Below are positions 52,015 through 60,387 of a stretch of DNA of 64,000 nucleotides, piece after piece. The stretch comes from Lysinibacillus fusiformis. GTDB taxonomy: Bacteria > Bacillota > Bacilli > Bacillales_A > Planococcaceae. A program made the position numbers and the translations under genes. Location of the stretch: contig NZ_PYWL01000002.1 in NCBI RefSeq assembly GCF_003049525.1, forward strand, positions 558,001-622,000, read 5' to 3'. The stretch's first letter is position 1; the number at the start of each line of letters is the position of its first letter. The notes below the pieces were generated by a model. It worked only from the letters and a program-made list of their open reading frames with translations, searched no databases and was not told where the DNA came from.

Positions 52015-52215
52015 TCAATCCTTTTGACATGAAAAGGAGTAGTTAAGGGCCAAATAATCACGAATGATTTTAGGATGTCCGCCATTTTCAAGACAAAGTT
52101 TACTCGCAATTTTAATTTCCTTCTGATTATAGTGAGATTGCGCACCAATTAAAAATATGCCTGACAGTATCAATAATGTGCCAATCGCCAAAACATATTT
52201 TATGACTCTTTTCAA
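52015..52215 (-). CDS. Small exported or membrane-anchored protein
   Basis: 66 residues from TTG 52215 (GGAGG 8 bases upstream; an ATG at 52230 overlaps that site). One N-terminal helix (about 3-23) and an outside tail with two cysteines (KLCLENGGHPKII ... SFSCQKD). It may form a disulphide. Unknown family. Divergent from the next operon. Confidence 0.6.
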   Translation of the reverse strand: MKRVIKYVLAIGTLLILSGIFLIGAQSHYNQKEIKIASKLCLENGGHPKIIRDYLALNYSFSCQKD

Positions 52216-52285
52216 TACACGTACCTCCATTTCAAAAGTAATCGGTATCCCTAGTATATGTTGAACGATGAAAGCAATATGTTAA

Positions 52286-52346
52286 TTGACTTATTGTATA
52301 CACTTGTATACAATAAGTTTAAATCAACGTATACGTTTGTATACAA
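52286..52346 (+). promoter_or_regulatory. Promoter with repeated TGTATACA-type operators
   Basis: TTGACT (52286-52291), 17-base spacer and TACAAT (52309-52314) form a good sigma-A promoter. A perfect inverted repeat ACTTATTGTATACA/TGTATACAATAAGT with a CT centre (52289-52318) fills it. Two further palindromes, CGTATACG (52328-52335) and TTGTATACAA (52337-52346), follow, the last touching the ribosome site. This looks like tight repression by a dimer with several sites. The repressor is not in the window. Confidence 0.7.
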
Positions 52347-52362
52347 AAGGAGTGTTTAATGA

Positions 52363-52710
52363 ATGAGAGGTTCAGGTTTTAGAGAGCATATGAAGGAAGG
52401 TCATCATCGAGGTGGTCGTCACAGAGGAATGGAGGGAACGGCATCACGTGGAGCAAAAACGTTCCGAAGAGGGAGAGCCATTGCCTTTTTAGAAACGTTA
52501 AATGTGAAACGTGCAACGATTAAACAGCAATTAGAAAAGCCCGAGTTTCAATCCATTCAGCAAATTTTAGTAGGTGAGTTAAAGGCCATTGATATGGTGA
52601 TCCAAGAATTTAGCCAGCTGTTTGATATACATGAAAGCGAAACAGTAGAAACTGCAGTTGATCATTCACAGATAGAAGAAGGAGATTCTGTGCATGAAAA
52701 AAGTGAATAA
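52363..52710 (+). CDS. Hypothetical protein with Gly/His/Arg-rich N-terminus
   Basis: 115 residues. The first 37 are basic and His/Gly-rich (KEGHHRGGRHRGMEG); residues about 38-95 are helical (AKTFRRGRAIAFLETLNVKRATIKQQLEKPEFQSIQQ). The tail is acidic. I do not recognise the family. AAAGGAG lies 10 bases before the ATG. It overlaps the O-methyltransferase gene by 17 bases, so both are under the palindromic promoter. Confidence 0.7.
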   Translation: MRGSGFREHMKEGHHRGGRHRGMEGTASRGAKTFRRGRAIAFLETLNVKRATIKQQLEKPEFQSIQQILVGELKAIDMVIQEFSQLFDIHESETVETAVDHSQIEEGDSVHEKSE

Positions 52711-53332
52711 CTATATTGATACGGTATTTGCCCAGCAGGACCCCATTCTTGAGAATGTCATAGCTTCCATTACGGAACAAGGTATGCCAGCCATTTCTGT
52801 TTCTCCTTCATCAGGAAAGCTATTGACGATGCTCGTATCGCTTACAGGGGCTCAGGATATTTTAGAAATCGGTGCATTAGGTGGTTATAGTGGCATCTGT
52901 CTAGCGAGAGGAATGGCAGATGAGGGCGCATTAACCTCACTAGAATTAGAGGAAAAATATGCACAGTTAGCTGCACAAAATCTTGCCAATGCAGGCTTTG
53001 CTGAACAAGTGACCTATCTCACTGGGCCTGCCCTTGAAAGCCTTGAAAAGCTTGTAGCTGATGGAAAACGCTTTGATTTTTTCTTTATTGACGCGGATAA
53101 GGAAAATTACGAGCATTATTTAGCATATTGTATAAAACTAGCAAATACTGATGCATTAATTGTCACGGATAATGTATTAGCAGCGGGTAGTGTTGCAGAC
53201 CCAGAAGTGACACCAAAACGATATACAGCCATCATGAAGAAATTTAATCGTCTGGTGGCGAACCACCCACAATTGGAGTCAATTCTTTTACCTATTGGGG
53301 ATGGCATAACCGTTTCTAAGGTAAAAAAATAA
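52694..53332 (+). CDS. Class I O-methyltransferase (catechol-type)
   Basis: 212 residues of the Methyltransf_3 family. LEIGALGGYSGICLARG (about 56-72) binds SAM, and DFFFIDADKENYEHYL (about 120-135) holds the metal/substrate acidic residues, with TDNVLAAGSV near 155. Members methylate catechols and caffeoyl-like substrates with Mg2+. The gene is coupled to the upstream one. The substrate here is not known. Confidence 0.9.
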   Translation: MKKVNNYIDTVFAQQDPILENVIASITEQGMPAISVSPSSGKLLTMLVSLTGAQDILEIGALGGYSGICLARGMADEGALTSLELEEKYAQLAAQNLANAGFAEQVTYLTGPALESLEKLVADGKRFDFFFIDADKENYEHYLAYCIKLANTDALIVTDNVLAAGSVADPEVTPKRYTAIMKKFNRLVANHPQLESILLPIGDGITVSKVKK

Positions 53333-53392
53333 TAAAGATTAGTCCTCCTTTATGGTAAAGTATGGTTAGTAACTGAAAAAGGAGAGATGCGT

Positions 53393-53950
53393 TTGAAACA
53401 AGCGTTAGTTGTGATTGATGCACAGCAAGAACTGATAGAAGGTAATCAGGAGGAACAAGCTGTTTATCGCAAAGAAGAATTACTAGAGACCATCAATAAG
53501 GTAATTAAAAAGGCTATCGAGGAAAATGTTCAAATTATTTTTGTTCGTGATCAAGATGTGGCTGGTGGAGAGGGAGATGGCTTTCAAGTACATAAAAAAA
53601 TCCATGTTCCAATATCAGCTGTCTTTTTTGACAAACTCGCTACCAATGCATTCTACAAAACTGGGCTGCTGGAGTATTTAAAGGATCATGACGTGCAGCA
53701 TTTGGTAATGATGGGGTGTAAAACCGAGCATTGTGTGGATACTGCCGTCAGATCAGCCACTGTTCACGGCTTCGATGTCACAGTTGTCGCTGATGGACAT
53801 TCGACGAACGGCTCCAAGCATTTAGTACCAGAAGCCATGATCGCACATCATAATGACATATTACACGGTCATTACAATGTTGACCATTTCTCGCTGGTGC
53901 GTCATTCAGACGAAGACTTATTTGGACCTAGCCATTCAACCTACCGCTAA
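53393..53950 (+). CDS. Isochorismatase-like cysteine hydrolase
   Basis: 185 residues from TTG 53393; AAAGGAGAG is 8 bases before it, whereas the ATG at 53387 is only 2 bases from that site. VVIDAQQELIEG (5-16) holds the catalytic Asp; the nucleophilic cysteine is in MGCKTEHCVDTAVRSA (about 114-129), preceded by a conserved lysine. Relatives hydrolyse amides such as nicotinamide or isochorismate. The substrate is unknown. Confidence 0.85.
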   Translation: MKQALVVIDAQQELIEGNQEEQAVYRKEELLETINKVIKKAIEENVQIIFVRDQDVAGGEGDGFQVHKKIHVPISAVFFDKLATNAFYKTGLLEYLKDHDVQHLVMMGCKTEHCVDTAVRSATVHGFDVTVVADGHSTNGSKHLVPEAMIAHHNDILHGHYNVDHFSLVRHSDEDLFGPSHSTYR

Positions 53951-53956
53951 CATAAT

Positions 53957-53990
53957 AATGACCAAGAATTTTAGTTCTTGGTCATTTCTT
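53957..53990 (+). terminator. Terminator after the hydrolase gene
   Basis: AATGACCAAGAA and TTCTTGGTCATT, 6-base loop, TTTCTT tail. Confidence 0.85.
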
Positions 53991-54029
53991 ATACGTTCTT
54001 GATGATCAAACTACTACATAGAAGACGTT

Positions 54030-54146
54030 ATGATAGAGCAAAAGCTTGTCCAAAAGGATGGAGTTTTTTCAGAAATGGAAAGCAGTAACACATTTTTTGC
54101 TCCAAAAAATGGAATACAAGCTATGCTTAATCCTTCTTATTCATAG
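54030..54146 (+). pseudogene. Possible gene remnant
   Basis: A 38-codon ATG frame (KLVQKDGVFSEMESS and on) with no ribosome site. It is followed by a hairpin AGGGCCACTG / CAGTGACCCT (54144-54170). It may be the tail of a decayed gene. A second imperfect palindrome, GTGTAAGGCTA/TAGCTTTACAC, lies at 54188-54213. Both hairpins lack T runs. Confidence 0.25.
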
Positions 54147-54359
54147 GGCCACTGTGCGAGCAGTGACCCTAAGTATCAAGTCAGGAGGTGTAAGGCTAAA
54201 ATTAGCTTTACACTATTATATGTATGTGAAAGTAACTTCGAAAGTTAGTTATCTGCCTGTTCGATAGATTATTTTTTTGAATGGCGACTAAATCGGGCAC
54301 AATATGTCGGATGACTCAATTCTATTCTTGCTATTGTTGTGAAAAGGGAGGTTATTCAA

Positions 54360-55244
54360 GTGGATTCATGCACACGACTGAATGAAGCGATTGCCTATAT
54401 TGAGGCCAATTTGACCAATGACATTGATATGAAGGAAGTGGCAAGTAGAGCGTATTGTTCTGAGTATCACTTTAAACGAATGTTTTCATTTCTCGCAGGC
54501 ATCTCGCTCTCCGAATACATTCGTCGGAGACGTTTGACACTGGCCGCTCTTGAATTGTCGAACGCCTCTTTGAGAATCCTCGATATAGCAGTTATGTATG
54601 GTTATAGCTCAGCAGATGCTTTTACAAGAGCCTTTCAGCACTTACATGGGATTAAACCTTCTGAGGCGAGGCAAACTGGCCAAACATTCAAAGCTTTTCC
54701 ACGGATGACCTTCCAATTGACCATCCAAGGAGGAATTGAAATGAATTACCGACTCGAGCAAAAGGAAGCTTTTCGCATCGTTGGTTTGATGAAACGCGTA
54801 CCGATTATTTTTCAGGGAGAAAATCCGGACATTGTGAAATTGGCGCAATCCCTAACAACCACAGATATTGAGCAACTTAAAAAGCTGTCTAATGTGGAAC
54901 CTAAGGGCATCATCCAAGCTTCTACAAATTTTTCAGAGGGGCGAATGGAGCAAAAGGGAGAACTCGATCATTATATTGGCGTGGCTACTACAGCAACAAT
55001 CCCTGGGCGCTTTTGCCAACTTGCTGTCCCAGCGAATACATGGGCTGCCTTTACAGTGGTCGGACCTTTCCCGCAAACACTTCAGGAGACGTGGGGCCGC
55101 ATTTATGCTGAGTGGTTTCCATCTTCCAGCTATGAACAGGTTGCTGGCCCTGAAATTGTCAGTCTTGCGAGCACCGATTTTTCATCACCAACCTTTACAA
55201 GTGAAATATGGATACCCATTCACAAAAAAGAGCCTCTTGCATAA
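54360..55244 (+). CDS. AraC-family regulator with GyrI-like effector domain
   Basis: 294 residues from GTG 54360 (GGGAGG 7 bases upstream). The N-terminal double helix-turn-helix covers about 8-105 ([19 protein letters not shown] and [20 protein letters not shown]). A GyrI/AraE-like domain (about 125-290) has [18 protein letters not shown]. This is the order of Rob/SoxS-like activators and BmrR-type ligand binding. It may sense amphipathic drugs. Target unknown. Confidence 0.9.
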   Translation: MDSCTRLNEAIAYIEANLTNDIDMKEVASRAYCSEYHFKRMFSFLAGISLSEYIRRRRLTLAALELSNASLRILDIAVMYGYSSADAFTRAFQHLHGIKPSEARQTGQTFKAFPRMTFQLTIQGGIEMNYRLEQKEAFRIVGLMKRVPIIFQGENPDIVKLAQSLTTTDIEQLKKLSNVEPKGIIQASTNFSEGRMEQKGELDHYIGVATTATIPGRFCQLAVPANTWAAFTVVGPFPQTLQETWGRIYAEWFPSSSYEQVAGPEIVSLASTDFSSPTFTSEIWIPIHKKEPLA

Positions 55245-55255
55245 TGCATGGCTCT

Positions 55256-55588
55256 TTAATGTATTTTTGTTCCATTGGGTACATGCTGATCAGGTGTTAA
55301 CAGGATGACGTCTCCCTCACCTGGCACTCCACCAATGACTAACACCTCTGACTTAAAACCGGCAACGCGGCGTGGGGGGAAATTAACAATTGCTACGACT
55401 TGCTTTCCGACCATTTCCTCTGGCGTATAACGTTTTGTAATTTGGGCGGAAGACTGTTTAATACCGAGCTCTTCACCAAAATCGATGTTCATTTTTATTG
55501 CTGGAACACGTGCTTTTGGTAGCTCCTGTGCTTCCAAGACCGTACCAACTCGTAGATCAAGCGCTGTAAAATCTTCAAATGTGGCCAT
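55256..55588 (-). CDS. csaA: CsaA-type tRNA-binding chaperone
   Basis: 110 residues, equal to B. subtilis CsaA. It is a tRNA-binding OB-fold: FEDFTALDLRVGTVLEAQELPKARVPAIKMNIDFG (about 4-38) and NFPPRRVAGFKSEVLVIGG (about 68-86) are the signatures. B. subtilis CsaA dimerises and acts as an export-related chaperone; EMAP-like tRNA binding is shared. GGAGAG lies upstream. Next upstream on this strand is a small membrane gene with a terminator between. Confidence 0.93.
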   Translation of the reverse strand: MATFEDFTALDLRVGTVLEAQELPKARVPAIKMNIDFGEELGIKQSSAQITKRYTPEEMVGKQVVAIVNFPPRRVAGFKSEVLVIGGVPGEGDVILLTPDQHVPNGTKIH

Positions 55589-55653
55589 TATTCAACTCTC
55601 CTTCATGTCAACTATATTATCATGCTAACATTATGTGGGAAATTATTCAAAAT

Positions 55654-55690
55654 AAAAAAGAAGAGCACATAGAGTGCCCTTCTTTTCTTA
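55654..55690 (-). terminator. Terminator of the small minus-strand gene
   Basis: Minus-strand reading: AAGAAAAGAAG-GGCAC ... GTGC-CTTCTTTTTT, a stem with one bulge, followed by T run. It separates the small gene from csaA. Confidence 0.65.
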
Positions 55691-55864
55691 ACGACGATGC
55701 TCTACCAGGTCAATAGCTCCTAACACAATATGAGCTAAACCAAAGCCAAAAATGGTGTTGGCCACCATTTTATTAGAGCCATGCTTTTGCTTCATGGCAT
55801 ATCCTGCCGCTGTGACAGCCGACCCGAGAATAGTTGGGATTAAACCTTCACGAACATTATTCAT
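55688..55864 (-). CDS. Small conserved protein (58 residues)
   Basis: MNNVREGLIPTILGSAVTAAG is followed by a lysine-rich bridge (MKQKHGSNK) and a second hydrophobic segment (IFGFGLAHIVLGAIDLV) ending HRR. Two short hydrophobic helices. GGAGGG lies 9 bases upstream, so it is translated. It resembles small Bacillaceae proteins labelled asparagine synthase by mistake. Function unknown. Confidence 0.7.
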   Translation of the reverse strand: MNNVREGLIPTILGSAVTAAGYAMKQKHGSNKMVANTIFGFGLAHIVLGAIDLVEHRR

Positions 55865-55978
55865 AAAATTGATCCCTCCGTCGTATGATTCGGTATAAGT
55901 TTCATACCATACTTACTATGAACGTTTGCAGCGTATCCTATACGAATAAATAATAGGTTGAAAATATACAACTGTCAT

Positions 55979-56695
55979 TTATTGTTGAATAGGTGCTACT
56001 TTTATTTGATCGACCATAAATTCGTTCTTCGTATGATCGAATTTATAGGTAATGTGGAAATCAGCCACATTTATAGGAAAGACACTAGCCGCAAGGGTCA
56101 ATTTTATCTTTTGATTTTCTAAATAGTAAATCGTTATCCCACCAAAACCTAGTTCATCCTGCTGTAATTCTAGCTCTGGATCGACATGATAGTCCAAGTG
56201 ATATTCCTTGCCCAGTGCTTGGCCCGTAATCGTTAATGTTTCATGATCCTTTTTCACAACGTTTGACTCAATATGTTGAGCAACAATTTCCTCATAATGA
56301 GGGACCTTTATTTCTTGTAAGTCCTGATCTACTATATGAATATCATAATTATCTAGCCCAGTTCCTCTGCCAGTTTGAATGATGATAACAGCTTCTTCTT
56401 TGCCATCCTCCGTCATATCTATGTAAAACACTTGTGGCTCGGTTCCTGTATCACCAGGGTTGTTCCAATTAAAGTCCTTCACCTTCCCATTAATCTCTAG
56501 CTTTACGCTCTCTCCATTCTTATACAGTTTTACTTCATTATGGTCAGAGGCCCCAATTAATGTGGCATCTATATGTGTTGGGCTGTGGGCTTCCTTCGAA
56601 ATTCGTTCTTCTGTTGGATCATCTTTTTGATCTGATTGGCATCCTGAAAATATAACTGTACTTAACAATAGCAATGTACCAATTTCTTTTTTCAA
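55979..56695 (-). CDS. Lipoprotein
   Basis: 238 residues from TTG (AAAGGTG upstream). The signal peptide ends in lipobox FSGC. The mature part has an acidic linker and a repeated alpha/beta text with DMTEDGKEEAVIIIQTGRGTGL (about 93-114), of the kind seen in FG-GAP/integrin-like repeat fragments, and KVKDFNWNNPG. It may bind Ca2+. Not recognised as a named family. Confidence 0.65.
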   Translation of the reverse strand: MKKEIGTLLLLSTVIFSGCQSDQKDDPTEERISKEAHSPTHIDATLIGASDHNEVKLYKNGESVKLEINGKVKDFNWNNPGDTGTEPQVFYIDMTEDGKEEAVIIIQTGRGTGLDNYDIHIVDQDLQEIKVPHYEEIVAQHIESNVVKKDHETLTITGQALGKEYHLDYHVDPELELQQDELGFGGITIYYLENQKIKLTLAASVFPINVADFHITYKFDHTKNEFMVDQIKVAPIQQ

Positions 56696-56993
56696 TCGTA
56701 TCTACACCTTTCTTAATCTTTGTAAAATCTATGTCATTTATCACAAATAGCTGCAAGCAATAATGGGGAAGAAGCCGATATACATAAGCGAACTATTACT
56801 ACAGAAATTTTTTCTCCCTCTACAAAGTGGGCTTAGTAGAAAACAACAAGACGACTTCGTACATTACAATAATTTACAAAATAAAGCAAATTCCTCTTTA
56901 TATTATATAGTTGATGTAGTAAATATGAAAATTTTGGATTTATTGAAACGAAAATGAAGTCTCAATCGTATACTAAAGTAAAGGGGGGCGGAA

Positions 56994-57278
56994 ATGAAAT
57001 ATGTAGGCATCGGAACAATATTGTCCATCCTAGGTGTAGTATTTTCAATCCTAATATGGGGTACAGAAAAAGCGCATTTACTTTCTGGATTGGTAGGTGG
57101 AATATTCATAATATTCGCTCTGTTAGTGTCGGGTTCGATGGGGAGTGGGGATAGAATGCGGGCTAATTTTGCAACAGCAACAAAAGAAGATAGGGACGAA
57201 CGCAATCATATGATGAATAATGCTTTATTGTTAGCATTACCAAATATTATTGTCGCTATCTTTGCGTATTATATGTGA
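56994..57278 (+). CDS. DUF5316-like membrane protein
   Basis: 94 residues. Three membrane helices (about 3-22, 30-47 and 75-92) with GSGDRMRANFATATKEDRDERNHMMNNALLLALPNI (about 50-86) between the last two, the DUF5316 landmark. AAAGGGGGG precedes the ATG. Unknown function. The gene is followed by another small membrane gene. Confidence 0.75.
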   Translation: MKYVGIGTILSILGVVFSILIWGTEKAHLLSGLVGGIFIIFALLVSGSMGSGDRMRANFATATKEDRDERNHMMNNALLLALPNIIVAIFAYYM

Positions 57279-57303
57279 TCATACCAGCTCAATTGAAAGG
57301 ATG

Positions 57304-57519
57304 ATGTGTACCTTGGATAAAGAAAAAGATTATTATTCAGAAGCATCTAGATATACACTTGCAGTTGTTCTCTTCACACTCATCATTTGGGGCATCTATG
57401 ATTGGCGAAACGCAACACCCAATGGTTTTCAATTTTTATTAATAAATGAAATTGTTATCACTCTTGGGATTACACGCTATATTTTGAAGAAACGAGATCA
57501 AAAAAGAAAGCGCTCTTAA
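57304..57519 (+). CDS. Small membrane protein
   Basis: About 71 residues (start at 57304; TTG 57313 has better spacing to AAAGGA at 57296-57301). Two membrane helices (about 14-31 and 44-60) and a strongly basic tail (KKRDQKRKRS). Likely cotranscribed with the DUF5316 gene. Confidence 0.6.
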   Translation: MCTLDKEKDYYSEASRYTLAVVLFTLIIWGIYDWRNATPNGFQFLLINEIVITLGITRYILKKRDQKRKRS

Positions 57520-57548
57520 TAATCTTTACATAGATAATCAATAAAAGT

Positions 57549-57577
57549 GTCACATCTACCCTAGGTGTGGCTTTTTT
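57549..57577 (+). terminator. Terminator after the small membrane genes
   Basis: GTCACATCTA and TAGGTGTGGC pair with several G-U pairs, then seven T. Confidence 0.6.
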
Positions 57578-57625
57578 TGTTGCATTTAATAAGTAAAAGT
57601 ACATTTGCAATAGAGAGGTGGTACT

Positions 57626-57934
57626 ATGCAATTAACAGATGGTACACGGACGTTTGAAACGGATATAATTGATGAAGCTGCTAGAAAAAAGGAACGTGAT
57701 GAGCAGGAGCGGGAGATGCTTAATGCCTTTGCACGCTATGCATATCTTCGATACAAGCAAATACGGGATAAGGTCAATCCGCGTAAATGCAAATACATGT
57801 ATATCCATCAAGTTCGCCAACAATTAACTTCACCCGCTAGACTGCAACGTGTTTGCAATCTTGTAGGCATGACGGATGAAGAAGTACTTTATATTGTAGA
57901 ATTTGTCCGCAAGTATTTGAAATACGTCAAATAA
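57626..57934 (+). CDS. Hypothetical helical protein
   Basis: 102 residues, highly charged and helical. A Lys/Arg/Glu region (AARKKERDEQEREML, about 18-32) precedes a YIHQVRQQLTSPARLQRVCNLVGMTDEEV segment (about 59-87). GAGAGGTGG precedes the ATG. Not recognised; it might bind nucleic acid because of its net charge. Confidence 0.6.
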   Translation: MQLTDGTRTFETDIIDEAARKKERDEQEREMLNAFARYAYLRYKQIRDKVNPRKCKYMYIHQVRQQLTSPARLQRVCNLVGMTDEEVLYIVEFVRKYLKYVK

Positions 57935-58042
57935 AAGCCTCATCGTTGAATGGGGTTTTTTTACATAATTTCTAGGGAGAATTGTTTCTCAATACCCCAC
58001 TCCATATAGTATGATGAACGTGGATAAAGGAGTGAAGCGATT

Positions 58043-58462
58043 TTGAGATTCATTAAATGGTTAGTTGTTTTTATTATTCTCATTGGTATAGTTGGCTATG
58101 GTGTATTACATTTTGGCACGAAATTTGCGTCCGAAAAAATTGTCAATACACTTTCAACAGAATTAGAGAATAGTGGACAAATGGAAGAAATAAAAAATAC
58201 GATTGAAAATGATCCGGAGTTAAAAGCCTATATGGAAGAGGCGAAAACGGTTGATAGTAGTACGTTACCGTTTACATCAAAAGAAGATGCTACGAAAGTA
58301 ATCATTCAAAAGGTTGGCATTACAGAGCTCAATGATATTCGTGTGAAATTACAAGATGGCTCCATGACAAAGGAAGAAGCATTGCAACAGGTAGAAGGAA
58401 AATTATCAGATGAAGAAATAGCTGCATTAAAAGTTATTATTTATAAAGAACTGTACGAATAA
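58043..58462 (+). CDS. Membrane-anchored hypothetical protein
   Basis: 139 residues from TTG (GGAGTG upstream). One N-terminal helix (about 4-24) and an outside helical domain with many Glu and Lys (TLSTELENSGQMEEIKNTIENDPELKAYMEEA). Bacillus has similar proteins once mislabelled as phenylalanyl-tRNA synthetase. Function unknown. Terminator behind. Confidence 0.65.
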   Translation: MRFIKWLVVFIILIGIVGYGVLHFGTKFASEKIVNTLSTELENSGQMEEIKNTIENDPELKAYMEEAKTVDSSTLPFTSKEDATKVIIQKVGITELNDIRVKLQDGSMTKEEALQQVEGKLSDEEIAALKVIIYKELYE

Positions 58463-58496
58463 ACAAGGCCGCAAAATGGGCAGTTAGCCTAGCAGA

Positions 58497-58527
58497 GGCA
58501 CTTACTAAATGGTAAGTGTCTTTTTTG
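58497..58527 (+). terminator. Terminator
   Basis: CACTTAC and GTAAGTG, 6-base loop, followed by TCTTTTTT. Confidence 0.75.
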
Positions 58528-58660
58528 CTGTATATGTATGCAGAAGGCCATTCTCTGAAAACGACCACAAATTTTAGTGAATTAGAAAAATTGTCCCCTT
58601 TTACAGCATGCCCGTTTATATAGATAGTACAGAGATTAATTGTAGGGGAGAGGGGTAGCT

Positions 58661-59473
58661 ATGATCTACAGAGTAGTAAAGAACGAAAATTTTGTCGTAT
58701 TGGACAAGGGCTTTTTAAATGATGATCAATTAAGTTGGAAGGCAAAGGGTTTACTTGCCTATATGCTGTCATTACCAGATGATTGGGATTTTTGTCTGAC
58801 TGATTTAGCGACACGTAGTAAATGCGGACGTGAAGCAACTGCTAGCATTATCAATGAACTGATTTTGGCAGGTTATCTTCAAAAGGTGCAGGAGCGAACA
58901 AAGGATGGGAAATTCAGCAAGGTGGAATTTGTCGTTTTTGAAGTATCAAAACGTGCTGCCCGGCCGTCAACGGGTTATCCGTCAACGGACGCACCACAAA
59001 CGGAAAAGCCCACACAACTAAATAATAAATTACTAAATAACCAATTACTAAAAAATAAAGATGATGATCAACAATCACATACAGCCGACTACTTTTACGA
59101 ACAACAAGGCTTTGGCTCACTGTCGGCGTATATAACGGCAAAAATTCATTCCTGGCTTACCATTTTTTCAGAGGAAATCGTCATTCATGCGATGAAGCTA
59201 GCTGTAGAACACAATGTATTGCGCTGGCGGTATGTTGAGAAGATATTGCGAAATTGGCATCATAAACAACTAAAGACCATGGCAGATATTGCTTCAGATC
59301 AAAGGCGCTTTCAGGCCAAGAAGATAAAAGTGACGGACATTCCAGCCAATAGACGTCAAGAGATTATTCCGCAGTGGTTTCATCATCGTCATGAAGAGGA
59401 ACGGCCACAGCAGCCAACCATTAATTTTGAAGCAGAACGACAAAAAATATTAGCGCTGCTCGAAAGTGGTTAA
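58661..59473 (+). CDS. DnaD-like replication protein with winged helix
   Basis: 270 residues. The N-terminal winged helix (about 15-90) includes SWKAKGLLAYMLSLPDDWDF and CGREATASIINELILAGYLQK, as in phage/plasmid replication initiators. A variable Pro/Asn-rich linker (about 98-140) holds LNNKLLNNQLLKNK. The C-terminal DnaD-like helical domain (about 142-205) has FGSLSAYITAKIHSWLTIF and WRYVEKILRNWHHKQL. It would act in replication restart or initiation. GGGGAGAGGGG precedes the ATG. Confidence 0.82.
   Translation: MIYRVVKNENFVVLDKGFLNDDQLSWKAKGLLAYMLSLPDDWDFCLTDLATRSKCGREATASIINELILAGYLQKVQERTKDGKFSKVEFVVFEVSKRAARPSTGYPSTDAPQTEKPTQLNNKLLNNQLLKNKDDDQQSHTADYFYEQQGFGSLSAYITAKIHSWLTIFSEEIVIHAMKLAVEHNVLRWRYVEKILRNWHHKQLKTMADIASDQRRFQAKKIKVTDIPANRRQEIIPQWFHHRHEEERPQQPTINFEAERQKILALLESG
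58964..59061 (+). repeat. Iteron-like repeats inside the DnaD-like gene
   Basis: Two copies of CCGTCAACGG (58964-58973, 58979-58988) at 15-base spacing, then three AT-rich 15-mers starting ACTAAATAATAAATT (59017), ACTAAATAACCAATT (59032) and ACTAAAAAATAAAGA (59047). The layout recalls phage origins that lie inside the initiator gene. The repeats are also in the codon frame, so a coding cause is possible. Confidence 0.5.
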
Positions 59474-59478
59474 ACGTC

Positions 59479-60387
59479 CTAATTTTCGGCATACCATAAA
59501 GGCTTCACAGATGAAAAGTAAGCATGATCCTCCAAAATTAGCTGAATTCTGGCTAATGCATCGTCAAACGATTGCGGATCATATTGGCGTGTCCAAGCAA
59601 TAGTTGCAATGACATTCATCGCGGCATATAAGGCATAAAGGCGCCAAAACTGATCATCTGGTGGCTGTGTGAAATACCCATTTATTTGCCCGACGCAATA
59701 GGGGACGCTATGCCGTCTACTAAACAGGGCTAGATTATAAAAATCATGATAGGGATCGCCGGCATCATAGCCATTGAAATCAATAACCCCATTGAAGCTG
59801 TTTTGGTGACAAATAATGTGACCAAGATGGTAATCATCATGAAGCAGCGTAATAGGACGTTGTCTTAATAGCGGCCAATGTTCTTCGATAAAGCTCAATA
59901 ATTTAGCTTCTTGCGGAATTTGATAAGAATCCTGTTGATAGGCTTGTAAATAATTGGTAAATTTCTCTTTTTGTAACGTCTCCCATTGGACAGTTTTTGG
60001 AGCTTTCACCTGATGAATTTTTCTTAATTCTTTCCCAGCCGCAAGACCGAGATGGAACTGCTCTGTGTCCGAAAGGTGAGGAATGATTTCATCCGCAGGG
60101 GTGCCTATTAAATAGCTCATAACCATCGTTGAAAGATCGTTGTCAGGGAGGACCATATATTCAATGGCCTTATGTGTTTGAACTCCCTGTAGCTCTAAGT
60201 CCTGCAGCAAAGTAAACTCAATCCACCTTTTGTCGTGGTGTGCGAGATCGGATAGCCGTACAAAATAAGGTGTATCATCAACTGTTACAACATATTTGGT
60301 ATCAGAGGAATAACCTTTGTCGATTTTATTAATAGCAGTGTAACCTTGTAAGCTAGTTAATCGATTCATGATATTTTCTACAACCAT
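59479..60387 (-). CDS. Aminoglycoside-phosphotransferase-like kinase
   Basis: 302 residues. The N-terminal lobe has GYSSDTKYVV (about 25-34). The catalytic loop is HDDYHLGHI (about 196-204), with the usual Asn of HxDxxxxN replaced by His, and the metal site VIDFNGYDAGDPYHDF (about 213-228) is present. A phosphotransferase or fructosamine/choline kinase-like role is possible. GGAGAGAG precedes the ATG. Confidence 0.85.
   Translation of the reverse strand: MVVENIMNRLTSLQGYTAINKIDKGYSSDTKYVVTVDDTPYFVRLSDLAHHDKRWIEFTLLQDLELQGVQTHKAIEYMVLPDNDLSTMVMSYLIGTPADEIIPHLSDTEQFHLGLAAGKELRKIHQVKAPKTVQWETLQKEKFTNYLQAYQQDSYQIPQEAKLLSFIEEHWPLLRQRPITLLHDDYHLGHIICHQNSFNGVIDFNGYDAGDPYHDFYNLALFSRRHSVPYCVGQINGYFTQPPDDQFWRLYALYAAMNVIATIAWTRQYDPQSFDDALARIQLILEDHAYFSSVKPLWYAEN

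Noticed and set aside
51918..52148. 76-codon minus-strand frame next to the integrase remnant
   Set aside because: Overlaps the small membrane gene in another frame and shows no family features or ribosome site.
56763..56957. 64-codon plus frame between the lipoprotein and DUF5316 genes
   Set aside because: No ribosome site and no recognisable features; may be a remnant, but not strong enough to list.
57796..57925. tRNA-like or other RNA gene in the small-gene clusters
   Set aside because: No cloverleaf or conserved T-loop word found; the text reads as protein-coding.
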